Shown here piece by piece: positions 36,593 to 45,944 of a stretch of DNA of 64,000 nucleotides. The translations under genes were made by a program, and so were the position numbers. Source of the stretch: Halalkalibacter okhensis (lineage in GTDB: Bacteria; Bacillota; Bacilli; Bacillales; Bacillaceae_D); NCBI RefSeq assembly GCF_000787375.1, contig NZ_JRJU01000015.1, positions 47,282 through 111,281 of the forward strand, given 5' to 3'. Numbering within the stretch: the first letter of the stretch is position 1; every line of letters starts with the position of its first letter. The notes under the pieces were generated by a model. That model did not search any database. It worked only from the letters and a program-made list of their open reading frames with translations, and was not told the origin of the DNA.

Positions 36593-38641
36593 TCAATCAA
36601 TTTTTTGACCATTTAACACACCTTGCTCTTCGATATAACGACGTAAGCCTTCATAGCTTTTGTCTTCCCAAAATTCTTTTGAATGAATTAAATTTACGGC
36701 ATCCTGCCTTGCCACCTCTAAAGCCCTATAATCATGGACAACGTCTGCAATTTTGAAATCGGGCAATCCACTTTGCTTTGCCCCAAAAAAATCACCAGGT
36801 CCTCTAAGCTCCAAATCACGTTCAGAAAGAACAAATCCATCATTCGTTTCAGTCATAATTTTCATTCTCTCTTTTCCTACTTCTGATTTAGGGTCCGCTA
36901 ATAAGATACAGTACGATTGTGCCTCTCCACGCCCAACTCGACCTCTTAATTGATGTAGTTGCGCTAACCCGAACCTCTCTGCGTCGTAAATGACCATCAC
37001 CGTTGCATTTGGAACATTAACGCCAACTTCAACAACCGTCGTTGATACTAATATTTGTGTTTCATTTTGACTGAACGATTCCATGACTGCATCTTTTTCG
37101 GACGGGTGAAGACGTCCATGCATTAATCCAACCTTCCACTTCCCTTTGAAATGCTGATCCAGAATCATATGAACATCTATCGCATTTTGTACGTCAAGCT
37201 TTTCAGACTCCTCAATTAAGGGACAGATGACGTAAGCTTGCCTTCCAGCCAGAAGTTCTTTTTCAATAAAGTCAAGCACGCGTTCAAGTATATCTGGTTT
37301 AGCCCAATAAGTTTCAATTTGCTTCCTTCCAGCCGGCATCTCATCAATGATAGACACGTCCATATCCCCAAAGACTGAAATGGCCAAAGTACGTGGAATT
37401 GGCGTCGCTGTCATAAATAACACATCCGGATTCTCTCCTTTATCACGCAAAACCCGCCGCTGCTCCACTCCAAACCGGTGTTGTTCATCGGTAATGACCA
37501 AACCTAAATTATGAAACAAAACATCGTCCTGAATTAACGCATGTGTTCCAACAACTAGTGATAACTCCCCACTTTCTAACATCGCCAGGCGCTCAGCTCG
37601 CTTTTTACCTTTTACTGATCCAGAAAGCAACTCTACACGAATTTCAAACGGCTCTAACAAACTTTTTAATGATTGCACATGCTGCTCTGCGAGGATTTCC
37701 GTTGGCACCATTAATGCAGCTTGATAACCAGCACAAATCACTGCATACATACAAACTGCTGCAACAACTGTTTTTCCCGAACCAACATCCCCTTGCAACA
37801 AACGATTCATCCGATAGCTTGACTGAATGTCTTGCATGATTTCATCAACCACACGTTTTTGAGCAGCTGTCAGAGGAAATGGAAGCTGCTTAATAAAATG
37901 TTCAATTTCCTCCCTAGATATGGGAAGGGCACGTCCATTCGTTCGGTCTCTGTTCGCCTTACGGAACGCTTGCATTTTCAGCTGAAATAATAGAAATTCC
38001 TCATACACCATTCTTCTTCTTGCATGTTTCATTGACTCAGCATTAGGAGGGAAATGCAACCTAGACAACGCTTCTTTTTTAGTTGGTATCTTATAGGTTT
38101 GCAACAGTTCCTGTGGCAGAATCTCATTAATTTCATTACCAAATTGATTCATCGCTTGGTAAATAAACTTTCGAATTGCTTTTGTTGTTAATTTACCAGA
38201 AACTGAATAGATTGGAGCAATGGTCTGCTCTTTTTGTTCTCCTCCTCTATTCAGTTCACTTCCAGTGATTGTCATCCGGTGCTGATCCCACTTACCTGTA
38301 ATTGTTAGTTCTGAACCAACTGCAATCTGACTTTTTAAAAAGGCTCGGTTAAAGAACGTGACCGTGATGAGAACTTGATTAACAAGAAATCGAAAGGATA
38401 AGCGATTTTTCTTTTTTCCAAAATACCTGACTGATGGCTCGCTTTGAACAATCCCACTTACCGTCACACGCTCTTCATGCTTCACATCATGAAGGTCTTT
38501 TAATTGATAATCCTCATAGCGAAATGGGAAATGTTCTAACAAATCCCCAACCGTAAAAATCCGTAACCCATTTAATTGCTTTGCCGTCTCTTCACCAATT
38601 CCATTTACTTCTATAACAGGTTTTTTCATTGCTTCGTTCAT
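36593..38641 (-). CDS. recG: RecG ATP-dependent DNA helicase
   Basis: RecG remodels stalled forks and Holliday junctions. The 682-aa protein has the N-terminal wedge/OB domain (LFPFRYEDYQLKDL-like HFPFRYEDY, VTVSGIVQSEP), helicase motif I QGDVGSGKTVVAA, motif II TDEQHRFGVEQR, motif III MTATPIPRTLA, and the C-terminal VVEVGVNVPNATVMVI and QLRGRVGRG. It overlaps the end of sdaAA by 4 nt. Confidence 0.98.
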   Translation of the reverse strand: MNEAMKKPVIEVNGIGEETAKQLNGLRIFTVGDLLEHFPFRYEDYQLKDLHDVKHEERVTVSGIVQSEPSVRYFGKKKNRLSFRFLVNQVLITVTFFNRAFLKSQIAVGSELTITGKWDQHRMTITGSELNRGGEQKEQTIAPIYSVSGKLTTKAIRKFIYQAMNQFGNEINEILPQELLQTYKIPTKKEALSRLHFPPNAESMKHARRRMVYEEFLLFQLKMQAFRKANRDRTNGRALPISREEIEHFIKQLPFPLTAAQKRVVDEIMQDIQSSYRMNRLLQGDVGSGKTVVAAVCMYAVICAGYQAALMVPTEILAEQHVQSLKSLLEPFEIRVELLSGSVKGKKRAERLAMLESGELSLVVGTHALIQDDVLFHNLGLVITDEQHRFGVEQRRVLRDKGENPDVLFMTATPIPRTLAISVFGDMDVSIIDEMPAGRKQIETYWAKPDILERVLDFIEKELLAGRQAYVICPLIEESEKLDVQNAIDVHMILDQHFKGKWKVGLMHGRLHPSEKDAVMESFSQNETQILVSTTVVEVGVNVPNATVMVIYDAERFGLAQLHQLRGRVGRGEAQSYCILLADPKSEVGKERMKIMTETNDGFVLSERDLELRGPGDFFGAKQSGLPDFKIADVVHDYRALEVARQDAVNLIHSKEFWEDKSYEGLRRYIEEQGVLNGQKID

Positions 38642-39525
38642 TTTTTATCAAGCGACACCCCGTAAATTTTTGCCTCTAGTTCACGTCCAGTCGGTGTCGC
38701 CGCTAACCCTCCTTGTGCCGTTTCTCGTAATGCTTCAGGCATCGTCTGACCTATTTTGTACATCGCATCAATGACTTCATCACAAGGAATTCGGCTAGTT
38801 ATTCCAGCTAGGGCCATATCTGCTGCAACAACCGCAATAGAAGCCCCAATTGCATTTCGTTTCACACAAGGAACTTCAACGAGTCCCGCCACCGGATCGC
38901 AGACCAAACCCAACATATTCTTAAGTGCAATAGCCATTGCTTCTGCAGACTGACTCGGAGTTCCACCTGCCAACTCTACTAATGCAGCAGCTGCCATCCC
39001 TGTAGCTGATCCAACTTCAGCCTGACACCCTCCAGCTGCACCTGAGATCGATGCATTATTTGCAACGACAAAACCAAATGCTCCAGCTACAAATAAGTAG
39101 TTAACCATTTGTTCGTCGGTCGGTTCTAGTTTCTTTGTCATCCCAAATAAAACACCTGGTACTACTCCCGCTGATCCGGCCGTAGGAGTTGCACAAATCG
39201 TGCCCATTGCAGCATTCACTTCATTTGTTGCTACCGCCTTGCTAACCGCATCTAATACTGTTTCACTTGATAAATAGTTTCCCTTTTTAATGTATTCCTG
39301 AAGAAGAACAGCATCTCCCCCTGTTAACCCCGAGACAGAACGGACCTTTTCGGTAATGCCACGCTCTACCGCTGCTTTCATAACGTTTAAATTTTTCAGC
39401 ATTTGCTCTTTGATTTCTGTACGTGTTCGTCCTGTTACCTCCATCTCCTGTTCAATCATTATTTCGGAAATTGATTTGCTAGTTGATTCTGCAAGTTCGA
39501 CTAGTTCAGCTACATTTCTAAACAT
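38638..39525 (-). CDS. sdaAA: L-serine dehydratase, iron-sulfur alpha subunit
   Basis: The subunit deaminates L-serine to pyruvate using a 4Fe-4S cluster. The 295-aa protein has candidate cluster cysteines in GTICATPTAGSAGVVPG, GGCQAEVGSATG, LVCDPVAGLVEVPCVKRNA. The two-subunit form is usual in Bacillus. It follows sdaAB by 32 nt and overlaps recG, giving the sdaAB-sdaAA-recG string seen in B. subtilis. Confidence 0.96.
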   Translation of the reverse strand: MFRNVAELVELAESTSKSISEIMIEQEMEVTGRTRTEIKEQMLKNLNVMKAAVERGITEKVRSVSGLTGGDAVLLQEYIKKGNYLSSETVLDAVSKAVATNEVNAAMGTICATPTAGSAGVVPGVLFGMTKKLEPTDEQMVNYLFVAGAFGFVVANNASISGAAGGCQAEVGSATGMAAAALVELAGGTPSQSAEAMAIALKNMLGLVCDPVAGLVEVPCVKRNAIGASIAVVAADMALAGITSRIPCDEVIDAMYKIGQTMPEALRETAQGGLAATPTGRELEAKIYGVSLDKK

Positions 39526-39557
39526 GAAAAGCCACCTCCAATTTCATTGTAATCATA

Positions 39558-40220
39558 TTAATCATGAATTTTCGTTACCTTCATGATGTTCGGTAATTTT
39601 TCTAGTTCTATAAGTAGTGATTCTTCAACGTTTTGGTCTACTTCAATCACCATTAATGCTTCTTTTCCACGTTCTTTTCGTGAGACTTCCATATGTCCAA
39701 TATTTATTTCATATTTTGCAAGTACATTTGAAACACTAGCAATAACACCGTACCGATCATTGTGAACAACGAGAATAGCTGGGTGGTTCCCTGATAACCG
39801 TAGAACAAAACCGTTTAATTCAATAATCTCAATTTTGCCCCCACCAATCGAAACTCCAACAAGTTCCATCTTCTCTTCGCCTTTTGTCAATACAACTCTT
39901 GCGGTATTAGGGTGATCAGTGATTGCCTCTTCTTCATGAAAATTCACATGAATGTTTTCTTTTTTGGCAATCGTTAATGCTTCTGTAATCCTTGAGTCAA
40001 ATGTATCAAAATCCAAAACCCCACCTATGATGGCAACATCAGTACCGTGGCCTCTATACGTCTTAGCAAACGATCCATAAAAATAAATATCAGCCTGGTC
40101 AGGCTTTTGACCAAATAATGTTCTTGCTACTCTGCCAATCTTAGCTGCTCCCGCTGTATGAGAACTCGATGGCCCAATCATCACTGGACCGATAATATCA
40201 AAGACCGTACGATACTTCAT
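39558..40220 (-). CDS. sdaAB: L-serine dehydratase, beta subunit
   Basis: This regulatory subunit has the SDH beta motif FDIIGPVMIGPSSSHTAGA near the N-terminus and a C-terminal ACT domain (LVVHNDRYGVIASVSNVLAKYEINIGHMEVS in family order), which likely senses serine. 220 aa. TAAGGAGG lies 7 nt before the ATG. It forms an operon with sdaAA. Confidence 0.96.
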   Translation of the reverse strand: MKYRTVFDIIGPVMIGPSSSHTAGAAKIGRVARTLFGQKPDQADIYFYGSFAKTYRGHGTDVAIIGGVLDFDTFDSRITEALTIAKKENIHVNFHEEEAITDHPNTARVVLTKGEEKMELVGVSIGGGKIEIIELNGFVLRLSGNHPAILVVHNDRYGVIASVSNVLAKYEINIGHMEVSRKERGKEALMVIEVDQNVEESLLIELEKLPNIMKVTKIHD

Positions 40221-40270
40221 CCGATAACCTCCTTAAATTCCCATTCACTATTTTATCATTAAAAATAAAA

Positions 40271-40383
40271 GGTGACCCCTGGTAAGATTTCCACGACTAG
40301 CGAAAACAATAAAAACAACAAAAATACGTCGCATTTCGTCATCTATTGCGCACTAGAGGTCAGACATCCTTACATGAGTCACC
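40271..40383 (-). repeat. Long-range palindromic terminator-like element after fakB
   Basis: Outer arms GGTGAC (40271-40276) and GTCACC (40378-40383) enclose about 100 nt; on the minus strand the closing arm is followed by TTTTATTTTTAATG. An inner CTAGTG/CGCTAG pair fits within. The block GGGTGACTCA...TGACCTCTAGT also occurs in the topA-trmFO element (GGGTGGCTCA...TGACCTCTAGT), so the two belong to one family. Confidence 0.6.
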
Positions 40384-40400
40384 CATATATTATCAATGTA

Positions 40401-41255
40401 TCACGCTTTTGTCATAGCTATTGAAACCGTTCCTGGTCCAACATGTGATCCTATCACGGCTCCAATTGATGTAATAATATCGCTTTTCACATCAAACTCT
40501 GCTTTAATTCTTTCAATCATTTCTTTAGCGAGAGGTTCGTTTACCGCATGAGATATCCCTACATGAACAGGATTAGATCCATACTTTTCTTTTAAGATCT
40601 CAACAATTCGATTCATCGCCTTCTTTTGTCCACGCGCTTTTTCAAATGGGTACACTTCCCCATCTTCTGTTAAAGATAAAATCGGCTTAATCTTAAGCAT
40701 AGAACCAAATACAGCAGACGCTTTCCCGATTCGCCCATTTTTTTGTAAATATTCGAGGGTATCTACCATAAAAAACACATTCGTATCATGCAATAATGCA
40801 TCTAGCCTTTCCTGACATTGCTCTAATGAATGACCATTATTCACTAATTTGGTTATTTCAACAACCATAATCCCAATGGCATAAGAAGCACGTTTAGAGT
40901 CAATCACCAAAATAGCCTCATCTTCATCCATTGATTGCTTAGCGATTGTTGCTGCTTGATACGTTCCACTCATTTTGGATGATAAGTGAATCGAAATTAT
41001 TTGGCCTTCCCCTTCATTCAGAAGAGAACGGTACACTTCCTCAAATTGATAAGGCGTAGGTTGGGATGTTGATGGAATCGTGTTAGAGGCTTTTACTTTT
41101 TTGTAAAAGTCATCAGCTGTGAGTGTCACTCCATCTTCATACGATTCCGCCTCAGAAAATATTACATTCAATGGCACAACTGTAATGCCTAGCTGTTCAG
41201 CTAATTCAGCCGGTATATCAGCTGTACTGTCTGTTACAATCTTAATATTTGGCAC
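40401..41255 (-). CDS. DegV family fatty-acid-binding protein (FakB-like)
   Basis: The 284-aa protein has the DegV fold signature: KIVTDSTADIP at the N-terminus, SNTIPSTSQPTPYQFEEVY, ISIHLSSKMSGTYQAA and GMLHVGPGT-like IGSHVGPGTVSIA at the C-terminus. DegV/FakB proteins present a fatty acid to FakA, which phosphorylates it. Its stop-to-start spacing to fakA is only 24 nt, so a two-part fatty-acid kinase operon is the natural reading. B. subtilis, as I recall, has no degV gene at this place. Which acyl chain it prefers cannot be seen. Confidence 0.9.
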   Translation of the reverse strand: MPNIKIVTDSTADIPAELAEQLGITVVPLNVIFSEAESYEDGVTLTADDFYKKVKASNTIPSTSQPTPYQFEEVYRSLLNEGEGQIISIHLSSKMSGTYQAATIAKQSMDEDEAILVIDSKRASYAIGIMVVEITKLVNNGHSLEQCQERLDALLHDTNVFFMVDTLEYLQKNGRIGKASAVFGSMLKIKPILSLTEDGEVYPFEKARGQKKAMNRIVEILKEKYGSNPVHVGISHAVNEPLAKEMIERIKAEFDVKSDIITSIGAVIGSHVGPGTVSIAMTKA

Positions 41256-41279
41256 ACGAAACCCTCCTTTACTCTACCT

Positions 41280-42974
41280 TTACTCAACAGAAATGATATA
41301 TGAGTAAAGGGGCTGATTACCTAAGTGCACATCTACTTCAACATCGGAAAACTCTTCTTCTATGAATTGAACAAGTGTCTTTGTTTGCTCATCCGATGCA
41401 TCTTCTCCTTGCAAAATTGTAACTATTTCACTTTCATCATCAATCATTTGTTTAAACAATTGATTTGTAACCTCAAGGATATCAGGCCCAGAACTTACGA
41501 TTTTCTTCTCGGAAATCCCCATAAAATCATCTTTCTTAATATCAATCCCGTCGATGTTCGTATCGCGTACCGCAAATGTCACTTGACCTGACTTCACTGT
41601 CGACAATGCATCTTTCATCACACCTGCATTCACATCTAAGCCTTGGGTAGGGTTAAACGATAATAAAGCTGCCAGTCCTTGCGGAACTGTTTTTGATGGA
41701 ACCACAACAGCTTTCTCACCAACGACTTCAGCCGCTTGTTCAGCAGCCATAATGATATTCCCATTGTTAGGTAAGATAATGACTTTCTCTGCATGAACTT
41801 CTTCGATGGCATTAACGATATCCTCTGTACTAGGATTCATTGTTTGTCCACCCTCAATGACAACACCTGCACCTAAGCCTTTAAACAAGTTCGCAATACC
41901 ATCCCCCATTGCGACCGTTACAATTCCAAATTCACTTTTTTCCTTTTTCTTGTTAGTAGATTCAGTGTTGTTATGCCCTTGCCCATAAGCTTCTTTTGTT
42001 TCGTCAAGAAGGTGGGTATGTTGCTCACGCATATTTTCAATTTTAATGTTGATTAATTCTCCGTACCTTTGAGCCTTTGTTAATACTTCACCTGGTTGTT
42101 CGGCGTGGATATGTACTTTAATTAAATCGTCATCTGAAACAACTAAAAGCGAATCACCTATTTCGTTTAATTCTTCTCTAAATTCTGTTTCAACAAAAGG
42201 ATTCTTCCTTGTTTTTTCTGCCTGAATTCGAACCATCACTTCCGTACAAAACCCAAACTCAATATCTTCAGTCGCCATATGACTTTGAGCATTGTGATGT
42301 TCAATTTTCACCAGATTATCCATCGAAAGCTCTTCTGTTGTTGATGCTTCAGAAAGCTCTTCACCTTTTAAAACCGCTAAGAAGCCCTCATAGATATAAA
42401 CCAAACCTTGCCCACCTGAATCGACAACACCCACTTCTTTTAGTACAGGTAATAAATCAGGTGTCCGTTTTAAAGAGGCTTTCGCTTCTTTAAGTGTTTC
42501 TTCCATGACAAAAACGACGTCGTCATGTTTTTTTGCAGTCTTTACTGCTTGTTTTGCAGCATCCTTCGCAACCGTCAAGATCGTTCCTTCAACAGGTTTC
42601 ATTACAGCTTTATAAGCCGTTTCAACTCCACGCTCAAACGCCACTGCTAAATCGTTTGCTGAAATCTCTGCTTTTCCTTCTACCTGTTTAGAAAATCCCC
42701 TGAATAATTGTGAAAGGATAACACCAGAATTTCCTCTTGCCCCCATTAATAATCCTTTGGCAAAGGCAGCTGCTACTTTACTCGAGTCACTTTGAATATT
42801 TTGCTTTACCTCTTTAACCCCAGAGGTTATGGATAGATTCATATTGGTTCCTGTATCTCCATCTGGGACAGGAAATACATTTAATGCATCTACCACTTTC
42901 ACATGCCTCGATAAATTAGCTGCACCTTCAATATACATGTAGGCAAGCTTCGTACCTTCAATTTGTTTTGCCAC
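41280..42974 (-). CDS. fakA: FakA/YloV fatty acid kinase (Dak-type)
   Basis: FakA phosphorylates FakB-bound fatty acids to acyl-phosphate for PlsY. The 564-aa protein has the DhaL-type nucleotide domain (VVDALNVFPVPDGDTGTNMNLS in two overlapping blocks; GARGNSGVILSQLFRG; VDSGGQGLVYIYEG) and a C-terminal domain with LPNNGNIIMAAEQ and VVPSKTVPQGLAALL. I start it at GTG 42974, preceded by TAGGAGGAA; the open frame reaches 19 codons further without an RBS. Located between the Asp23-like gene and fakB. Confidence 0.94.
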   Translation of the reverse strand: MAKQIEGTKLAYMYIEGAANLSRHVKVVDALNVFPVPDGDTGTNMNLSITSGVKEVKQNIQSDSSKVAAAFAKGLLMGARGNSGVILSQLFRGFSKQVEGKAEISANDLAVAFERGVETAYKAVMKPVEGTILTVAKDAAKQAVKTAKKHDDVVFVMEETLKEAKASLKRTPDLLPVLKEVGVVDSGGQGLVYIYEGFLAVLKGEELSEASTTEELSMDNLVKIEHHNAQSHMATEDIEFGFCTEVMVRIQAEKTRKNPFVETEFREELNEIGDSLLVVSDDDLIKVHIHAEQPGEVLTKAQRYGELINIKIENMREQHTHLLDETKEAYGQGHNNTESTNKKKEKSEFGIVTVAMGDGIANLFKGLGAGVVIEGGQTMNPSTEDIVNAIEEVHAEKVIILPNNGNIIMAAEQAAEVVGEKAVVVPSKTVPQGLAALLSFNPTQGLDVNAGVMKDALSTVKSGQVTFAVRDTNIDGIDIKKDDFMGISEKKIVSSGPDILEVTNQLFKQMIDDESEIVTILQGEDASDEQTKTLVQFIEEEFSDVEVDVHLGNQPLYSYIISVE

Positions 42975-42999
42975 GAACTTATTCCTCCTAACTAAGCGC

Positions 43000-43362
43000 T
43001 TACGGGTTCGTGACGCGGACACCTTGAACAAAGATGTTCACGGAATCAACATCAAGCCCTAACATTTGTTCTAGTTGATATTTTACTTTTGTTTGTACGT
43101 TATAAGCCACCTCAGAAATTTTTGTTCCATAGCTGACAATGATGTACATATCAATATGAATTTGTTCTTCGTCTTCACGAATGACGACTCCCCGACGAAA
43201 GTTTTCTTTCCCTAATAAATCGGTAAGGCCATCTTTCAGTTGCTTTTGAGAAGCCATTCCGACGATTCCATAACAATCAATAGCTGCTCCACCAGCAATT
43301 GTTGCAACAACATCCTTTGAAACATCTACAACACCTAGTTGAGTTTTCATTTCAATTGACAT
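43000..43362 (-). CDS. yloU: Asp23/YloU family protein
   Basis: A 120-aa alkaline-shock-protein (Asp23) family member: MKTQLGVVDVSKDVVATIAGGAA, GIVGMASQKQLKDGLTDLLG and IIVSYGTKISEVAYNVQTKVKYQLE. Such proteins form membrane-associated assemblies; in B. subtilis yloU lies next to yloV. Start is ATG 43362 (7 nt from GGAGG), not the ATG two codons upstream, which touches the RBS. It heads the operon with fakA and fakB. Confidence 0.93.
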   Translation of the reverse strand: MSIEMKTQLGVVDVSKDVVATIAGGAAIDCYGIVGMASQKQLKDGLTDLLGKENFRRGVVIREDEEQIHIDMYIIVSYGTKISEVAYNVQTKVKYQLEQMLGLDVDSVNIFVQGVRVTNP

Positions 43363-43504
43363 TCCCATTCCTCCCTCTCGAAGACAAAACTTGATTCACT
43401 ACAGTCATTTTACTATAATATACCACAATTTAAAAGCGTATTCGGATGGAACCGCTTTTTGTGTGTGTCAAGCAAGATTACTTGATAAAGTTTTTAGTAA
43501 GCTA

Positions 43505-43533
43505 TTGCATTATACCAAGGGCTGTGCTACTAT
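43505..43533 (+). promoter_or_regulatory. Extended -10 promoter for rpmB
   Basis: TTGCAT (43505-43510), 17 nt, TACTAT (43528-43533) with TG one base upstream of the -10 (TGCTACTAT). It precedes rpmB by about 45 nt. Confidence 0.55.
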
Positions 43534-43583
43534 ATTCAAGTATGATTTCAAGTGTCTGTATTGGGAATAAGGAGGTGCATATC

Positions 43584-43772
43584 ATGGCACGTAAATGTTA
43601 TATTACAGGTAAACAAGCTCGCACGGGAAACAAACGCTCTCACGCACTTAATAAAACGAAGCGCCGTTGGGGTGCAAACGTTCAAAAGGTTCGTATTTTA
43701 GTAGACGGTAAACCAAAACGTGTGTACGTTTCTACTCGCGCACTTAAGTCTGGTAAAGTAGAACGCGTATAA
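43584..43772 (+). CDS. rpmB: 50S ribosomal protein L28
   Basis: The 62-aa basic protein begins [20 protein letters not shown] and contains [16 protein letters not shown] and [22 protein letters not shown] precedes the ATG by 6-7 nt. The gene is on the plus strand between the yloU and spoVM genes, as in B. subtilis. There is no zinc CxxC pair (only one Cys), so this is a zinc-free L28 by appearance. Confidence 0.97.
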   Translation: MARKCYITGKQARTGNKRSHALNKTKRRWGANVQKVRILVDGKPKRVYVSTRALKSGKVERV

Positions 43773-43821
43773 TTTGTGAATTCCATTCACTTAAGATGCA
43801 AATTATATTTGCAACTGTAAC

Positions 43822-43850
43822 AAAAAAGCACCGGTATCCGGTGCTTTTTT
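43822..43850. terminator. Bidirectional terminator between rpmB and spoVM
   Basis: A perfect 13-bp stem AAAAAAGCACCGG/CCGGTGCTTTTTT (43822-43834, 43838-43850) with a 3-nt loop, carrying T-runs on both strands. It ends rpmB (plus) and spoVM (minus). Confidence 0.93.
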
Positions 43851-43856
43851 GTTGTT

Positions 43857-43937
43857 TTACCCTTTTTTTAATGAGTTCAATACTGCCTTGACAAACCCAC
43901 CTAAAAATTTAGGTAGCTTGATCGTGTAGAATTTCAT
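43857..43937 (-). CDS. spoVM: SpoVM, spore coat anchoring peptide
   Basis: A 26-residue ORF translating to MKFYTIKLPKFLGG followed by a basic amphipathic helix ending SLKKG. This is the SpoVM pattern: a curvature-sensing amphipathic helix that anchors the spore coat basement layer via SpoIVA. Pro9 and the LPKFLGG core are present. GAGGAGGAGG lies 7-8 nt before the ATG. The length equals B. subtilis SpoVM. It proves the organism belongs to an endospore-forming lineage. A SigE promoter is expected upstream but I could not place one. Confidence 0.96.
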   Translation of the reverse strand: MKFYTIKLPKFLGGFVKAVLNSLKKG

Positions 43938-44354
43938 AGCTCCTCCTCCTCAACGTGAATAGCCACCACGGGGATAATGTTTAAGAAACTTGACTCACGA
44001 CCTAGGACGTGAAGCAAAGTGCCCCTATCCATCAAGCCATTTTGTTTAGACAAGAATCAATGATAAGGATTAAAATAATTGCTCCTTTTAAACTTATATA
44101 TCTAGATACGACAAACTATTCCTATTTTTTTATTGTCATATCTCCGTGATACCATTCTTGAGCAAATTATCCTTGTCTCTTTATCATTATGCATATGCCC
44201 TATACCCCAATATATGTCTGTTGAAAAAGAATGTTCATCTTCCTAACAAATAAACACAATGCGTTAGAAATGTCCGATTTCACTGTCAAATCCTTTATTT
44301 AGCTTTTTTGACAGCAAAAAACATGCCCCTATTTACTGAGCATGCTTGTTGTTC
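43938..44354. other. spoVM-rpe intergenic region (417 bp)
   Basis: This gap contains the rpe terminator and a second palindrome CTGTCAAA/TTTGACAG (about 44284-44315), then an AT-rich stretch and the spoVM leader with TCACG/CGTGA near 44003-44020. In B. subtilis thiN lies between rpe and spoVM; I see no ORF or remnant of it here. A sporulation promoter for spoVM must be present but is not evident to me. Confidence 0.55.
44316..44344 (-). terminator. Rho-independent terminator after rpe
   Basis: CATGCTC/GGGCATG (arms 44338-44344 and 44322-44328, one G-U pair, 9-nt loop) followed on the minus strand by TTTTTTGC. It starts 11 nt after the rpe stop. Confidence 0.85.
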
Positions 44355-44999
44355 TTACCCTCTAATTTCAGAAATAGCTAGTTGACGGTTTTCTTGATTA
44401 TAAATAGCTGAACCCGCAACTAACACATTAGCCCCTGCTTCCACACATTTTCTAGCTGTTTCTGGATTGACTCCTCCGTCAACTTCAATTTCAATAGGTA
44501 ACCCACGGCTTTGAACCATTTGTGAGACTTTTTCAATCTTTTTTAAAACTGAGTCGATAAATTTTTGCCCACCAAAACCTGGGTTAACCGTCATCAATAA
44601 AACTAAATCAACTTCCTCCAATATTGGCTCAATTAATTCTACAGGGGTGGCAGGGTTTAAAACCACCCCGGCTTTCACACCCTGTTCTTTTATTAAATGA
44701 ATCGTTCTATGCAAATGTGGGGTTACCTCAACATGAACAGAAATTATATCTGCACCCGCTTGTACAAACTGCGGGATATAGGCATCTGGGTTTTCTATCA
44801 TTAAGTGAACATCTAACGGCAAATTAGTAATAGGACGTATCGCCTCAACTACAAGTGGACCAATTGTGATGTTAGGAACAAAATGTCCATCCATAACATC
44901 AACATGAATATAATCAGCCCCTGCTTGTTCGACATCCTTTATATCTTCAGCTAAGTTAGCAAAATTAGCTGATAAGATTGAAGGCGCAATCTTAATCAT
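44355..44999 (-). CDS. rpe: Ribulose-phosphate 3-epimerase
   Basis: Rpe interconverts ribulose-5-phosphate and xylulose-5-phosphate. The 214-aa TIM barrel begins [20 protein letters not shown] and has the metal-site motifs [39 protein letters not shown] and [11 protein letters not shown]. The ATG overlaps the rsgA stop by one base. It is the last gene of the rlmN-prpC-prkC-rsgA-rpe string. Confidence 0.97.
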   Translation of the reverse strand: MIKIAPSILSANFANLAEDIKDVEQAGADYIHVDVMDGHFVPNITIGPLVVEAIRPITNLPLDVHLMIENPDAYIPQFVQAGADIISVHVEVTPHLHRTIHLIKEQGVKAGVVLNPATPVELIEPILEEVDLVLLMTVNPGFGGQKFIDSVLKKIEKVSQMVQSRGLPIEIEVDGGVNPETARKCVEAGANVLVAGSAIYNQENRQLAISEIRG

Positions 45000-45883
45000 C
45001 AGTCATATCTCCTTTTTTGGCTTTTAATTTCATCTAAAAATTGCAAATAATGTTTCATTCTCGTTGAACTGATCTCCCCTAGGTCGTATGCCTCTTTGAC
45101 AGCACATTTCGGTTCAGATGTATGAGTACAGCCTCTGAATTTACAATTTGCTGAGAGTTCATCCATTTCCGGGAAGCAACCTGATAAATCCTCCGCTTCT
45201 AGATCGATAAAATCAAGCGAACTAAATCCCGGCGTATCAGCAACAAGTCCAGTACCTATTGAGAGCAACTCAACATGTCTTGTCGTATGCTTTCCTCTAC
45301 CTAGATGGGAAGAAATTTCATTCGTCTCAATATTTAATCCTGGTTTTAAACTGTTTAATAGCGAGGATTTCCCCACACCTGATTGACCTGCAACCACACT
45401 TACCCGACCATCAAGATATGGCAGAATTTTGTCAATTCCATTGTTCTGCAATGTAGATGTCAATAATACGGTATAGCCAATTGTCTCATACTCTTTTTTG
45501 TATGATTCAATTTTTAATAATGATGTATCATCAAGGAGATCTACCTTACTAATAATGATAACTGGAATTAAATTGTTTGCTTCGATATGTACAAGAAAAC
45601 GGTCAAGTAGTAACGGACTAAAGTCTGGTTCTAATGCAGAAAAAACAAGCAACGCTTGATCCACATTGGCAATAGGAGGGCGAATAAGTTCATTTTTTCG
45701 CTCGAATACATGAAGAATGTACCCATCTGTAACATTCTCTGCTTCAAATTCCACTTGATCTCCGACTAAAGGTTTAATCTGACGTTTACGAAAATTTCCC
45801 CTTCCGCGACATTGAATAACACCGTCTTCAGATTGAACATAATAAAAACCACTTAACGCTTTAACTATCATTCCAGTTGCCAT
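44999..45883 (-). CDS. rsgA: RsgA ribosome small-subunit maturation GTPase
   Basis: RsgA (CpgA/YloQ) is a circularly permuted GTPase that checks 30S maturation. The 294-aa protein has an N-terminal OB fold, [12 protein letters not shown] (G4) before [17 protein letters not shown] (G1) and [14 protein letters not shown] (G3), and a C-terminal zinc motif with Cys at [28 protein letters not shown] sits 6 nt before the ATG. It follows prkC after a perfect hairpin. Confidence 0.97.
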   Translation of the reverse strand: MATGMIVKALSGFYYVQSEDGVIQCRGRGNFRKRQIKPLVGDQVEFEAENVTDGYILHVFERKNELIRPPIANVDQALLVFSALEPDFSPLLLDRFLVHIEANNLIPVIIISKVDLLDDTSLLKIESYKKEYETIGYTVLLTSTLQNNGIDKILPYLDGRVSVVAGQSGVGKSSLLNSLKPGLNIETNEISSHLGRGKHTTRHVELLSIGTGLVADTPGFSSLDFIDLEAEDLSGCFPEMDELSANCKFRGCTHTSEPKCAVKEAYDLGEISSTRMKHYLQFLDEIKSQKRRYD

Positions 45884-45906
45884 GCAAACCTCCTAATGTA
45901 ATACAA

Positions 45907-45940
45907 TGACAAAAGGCAGGAATATTACTGCCTTTTGTCA
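45907..45940 (-). terminator. Perfect hairpin between prkC and rsgA
   Basis: A 13-bp stem TGACAAAAGGCAG/CTGCCTTTTGTCA (45907-45919, 45928-45940), loop of 8 nt, 4 nt after the prkC stop. The tail on the minus strand (TTGTATTAC) is only weakly T-rich, so it may attenuate and not fully stop transcription into rsgA and rpe. Confidence 0.65.
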
Positions 45941-45944
45941 CTTG

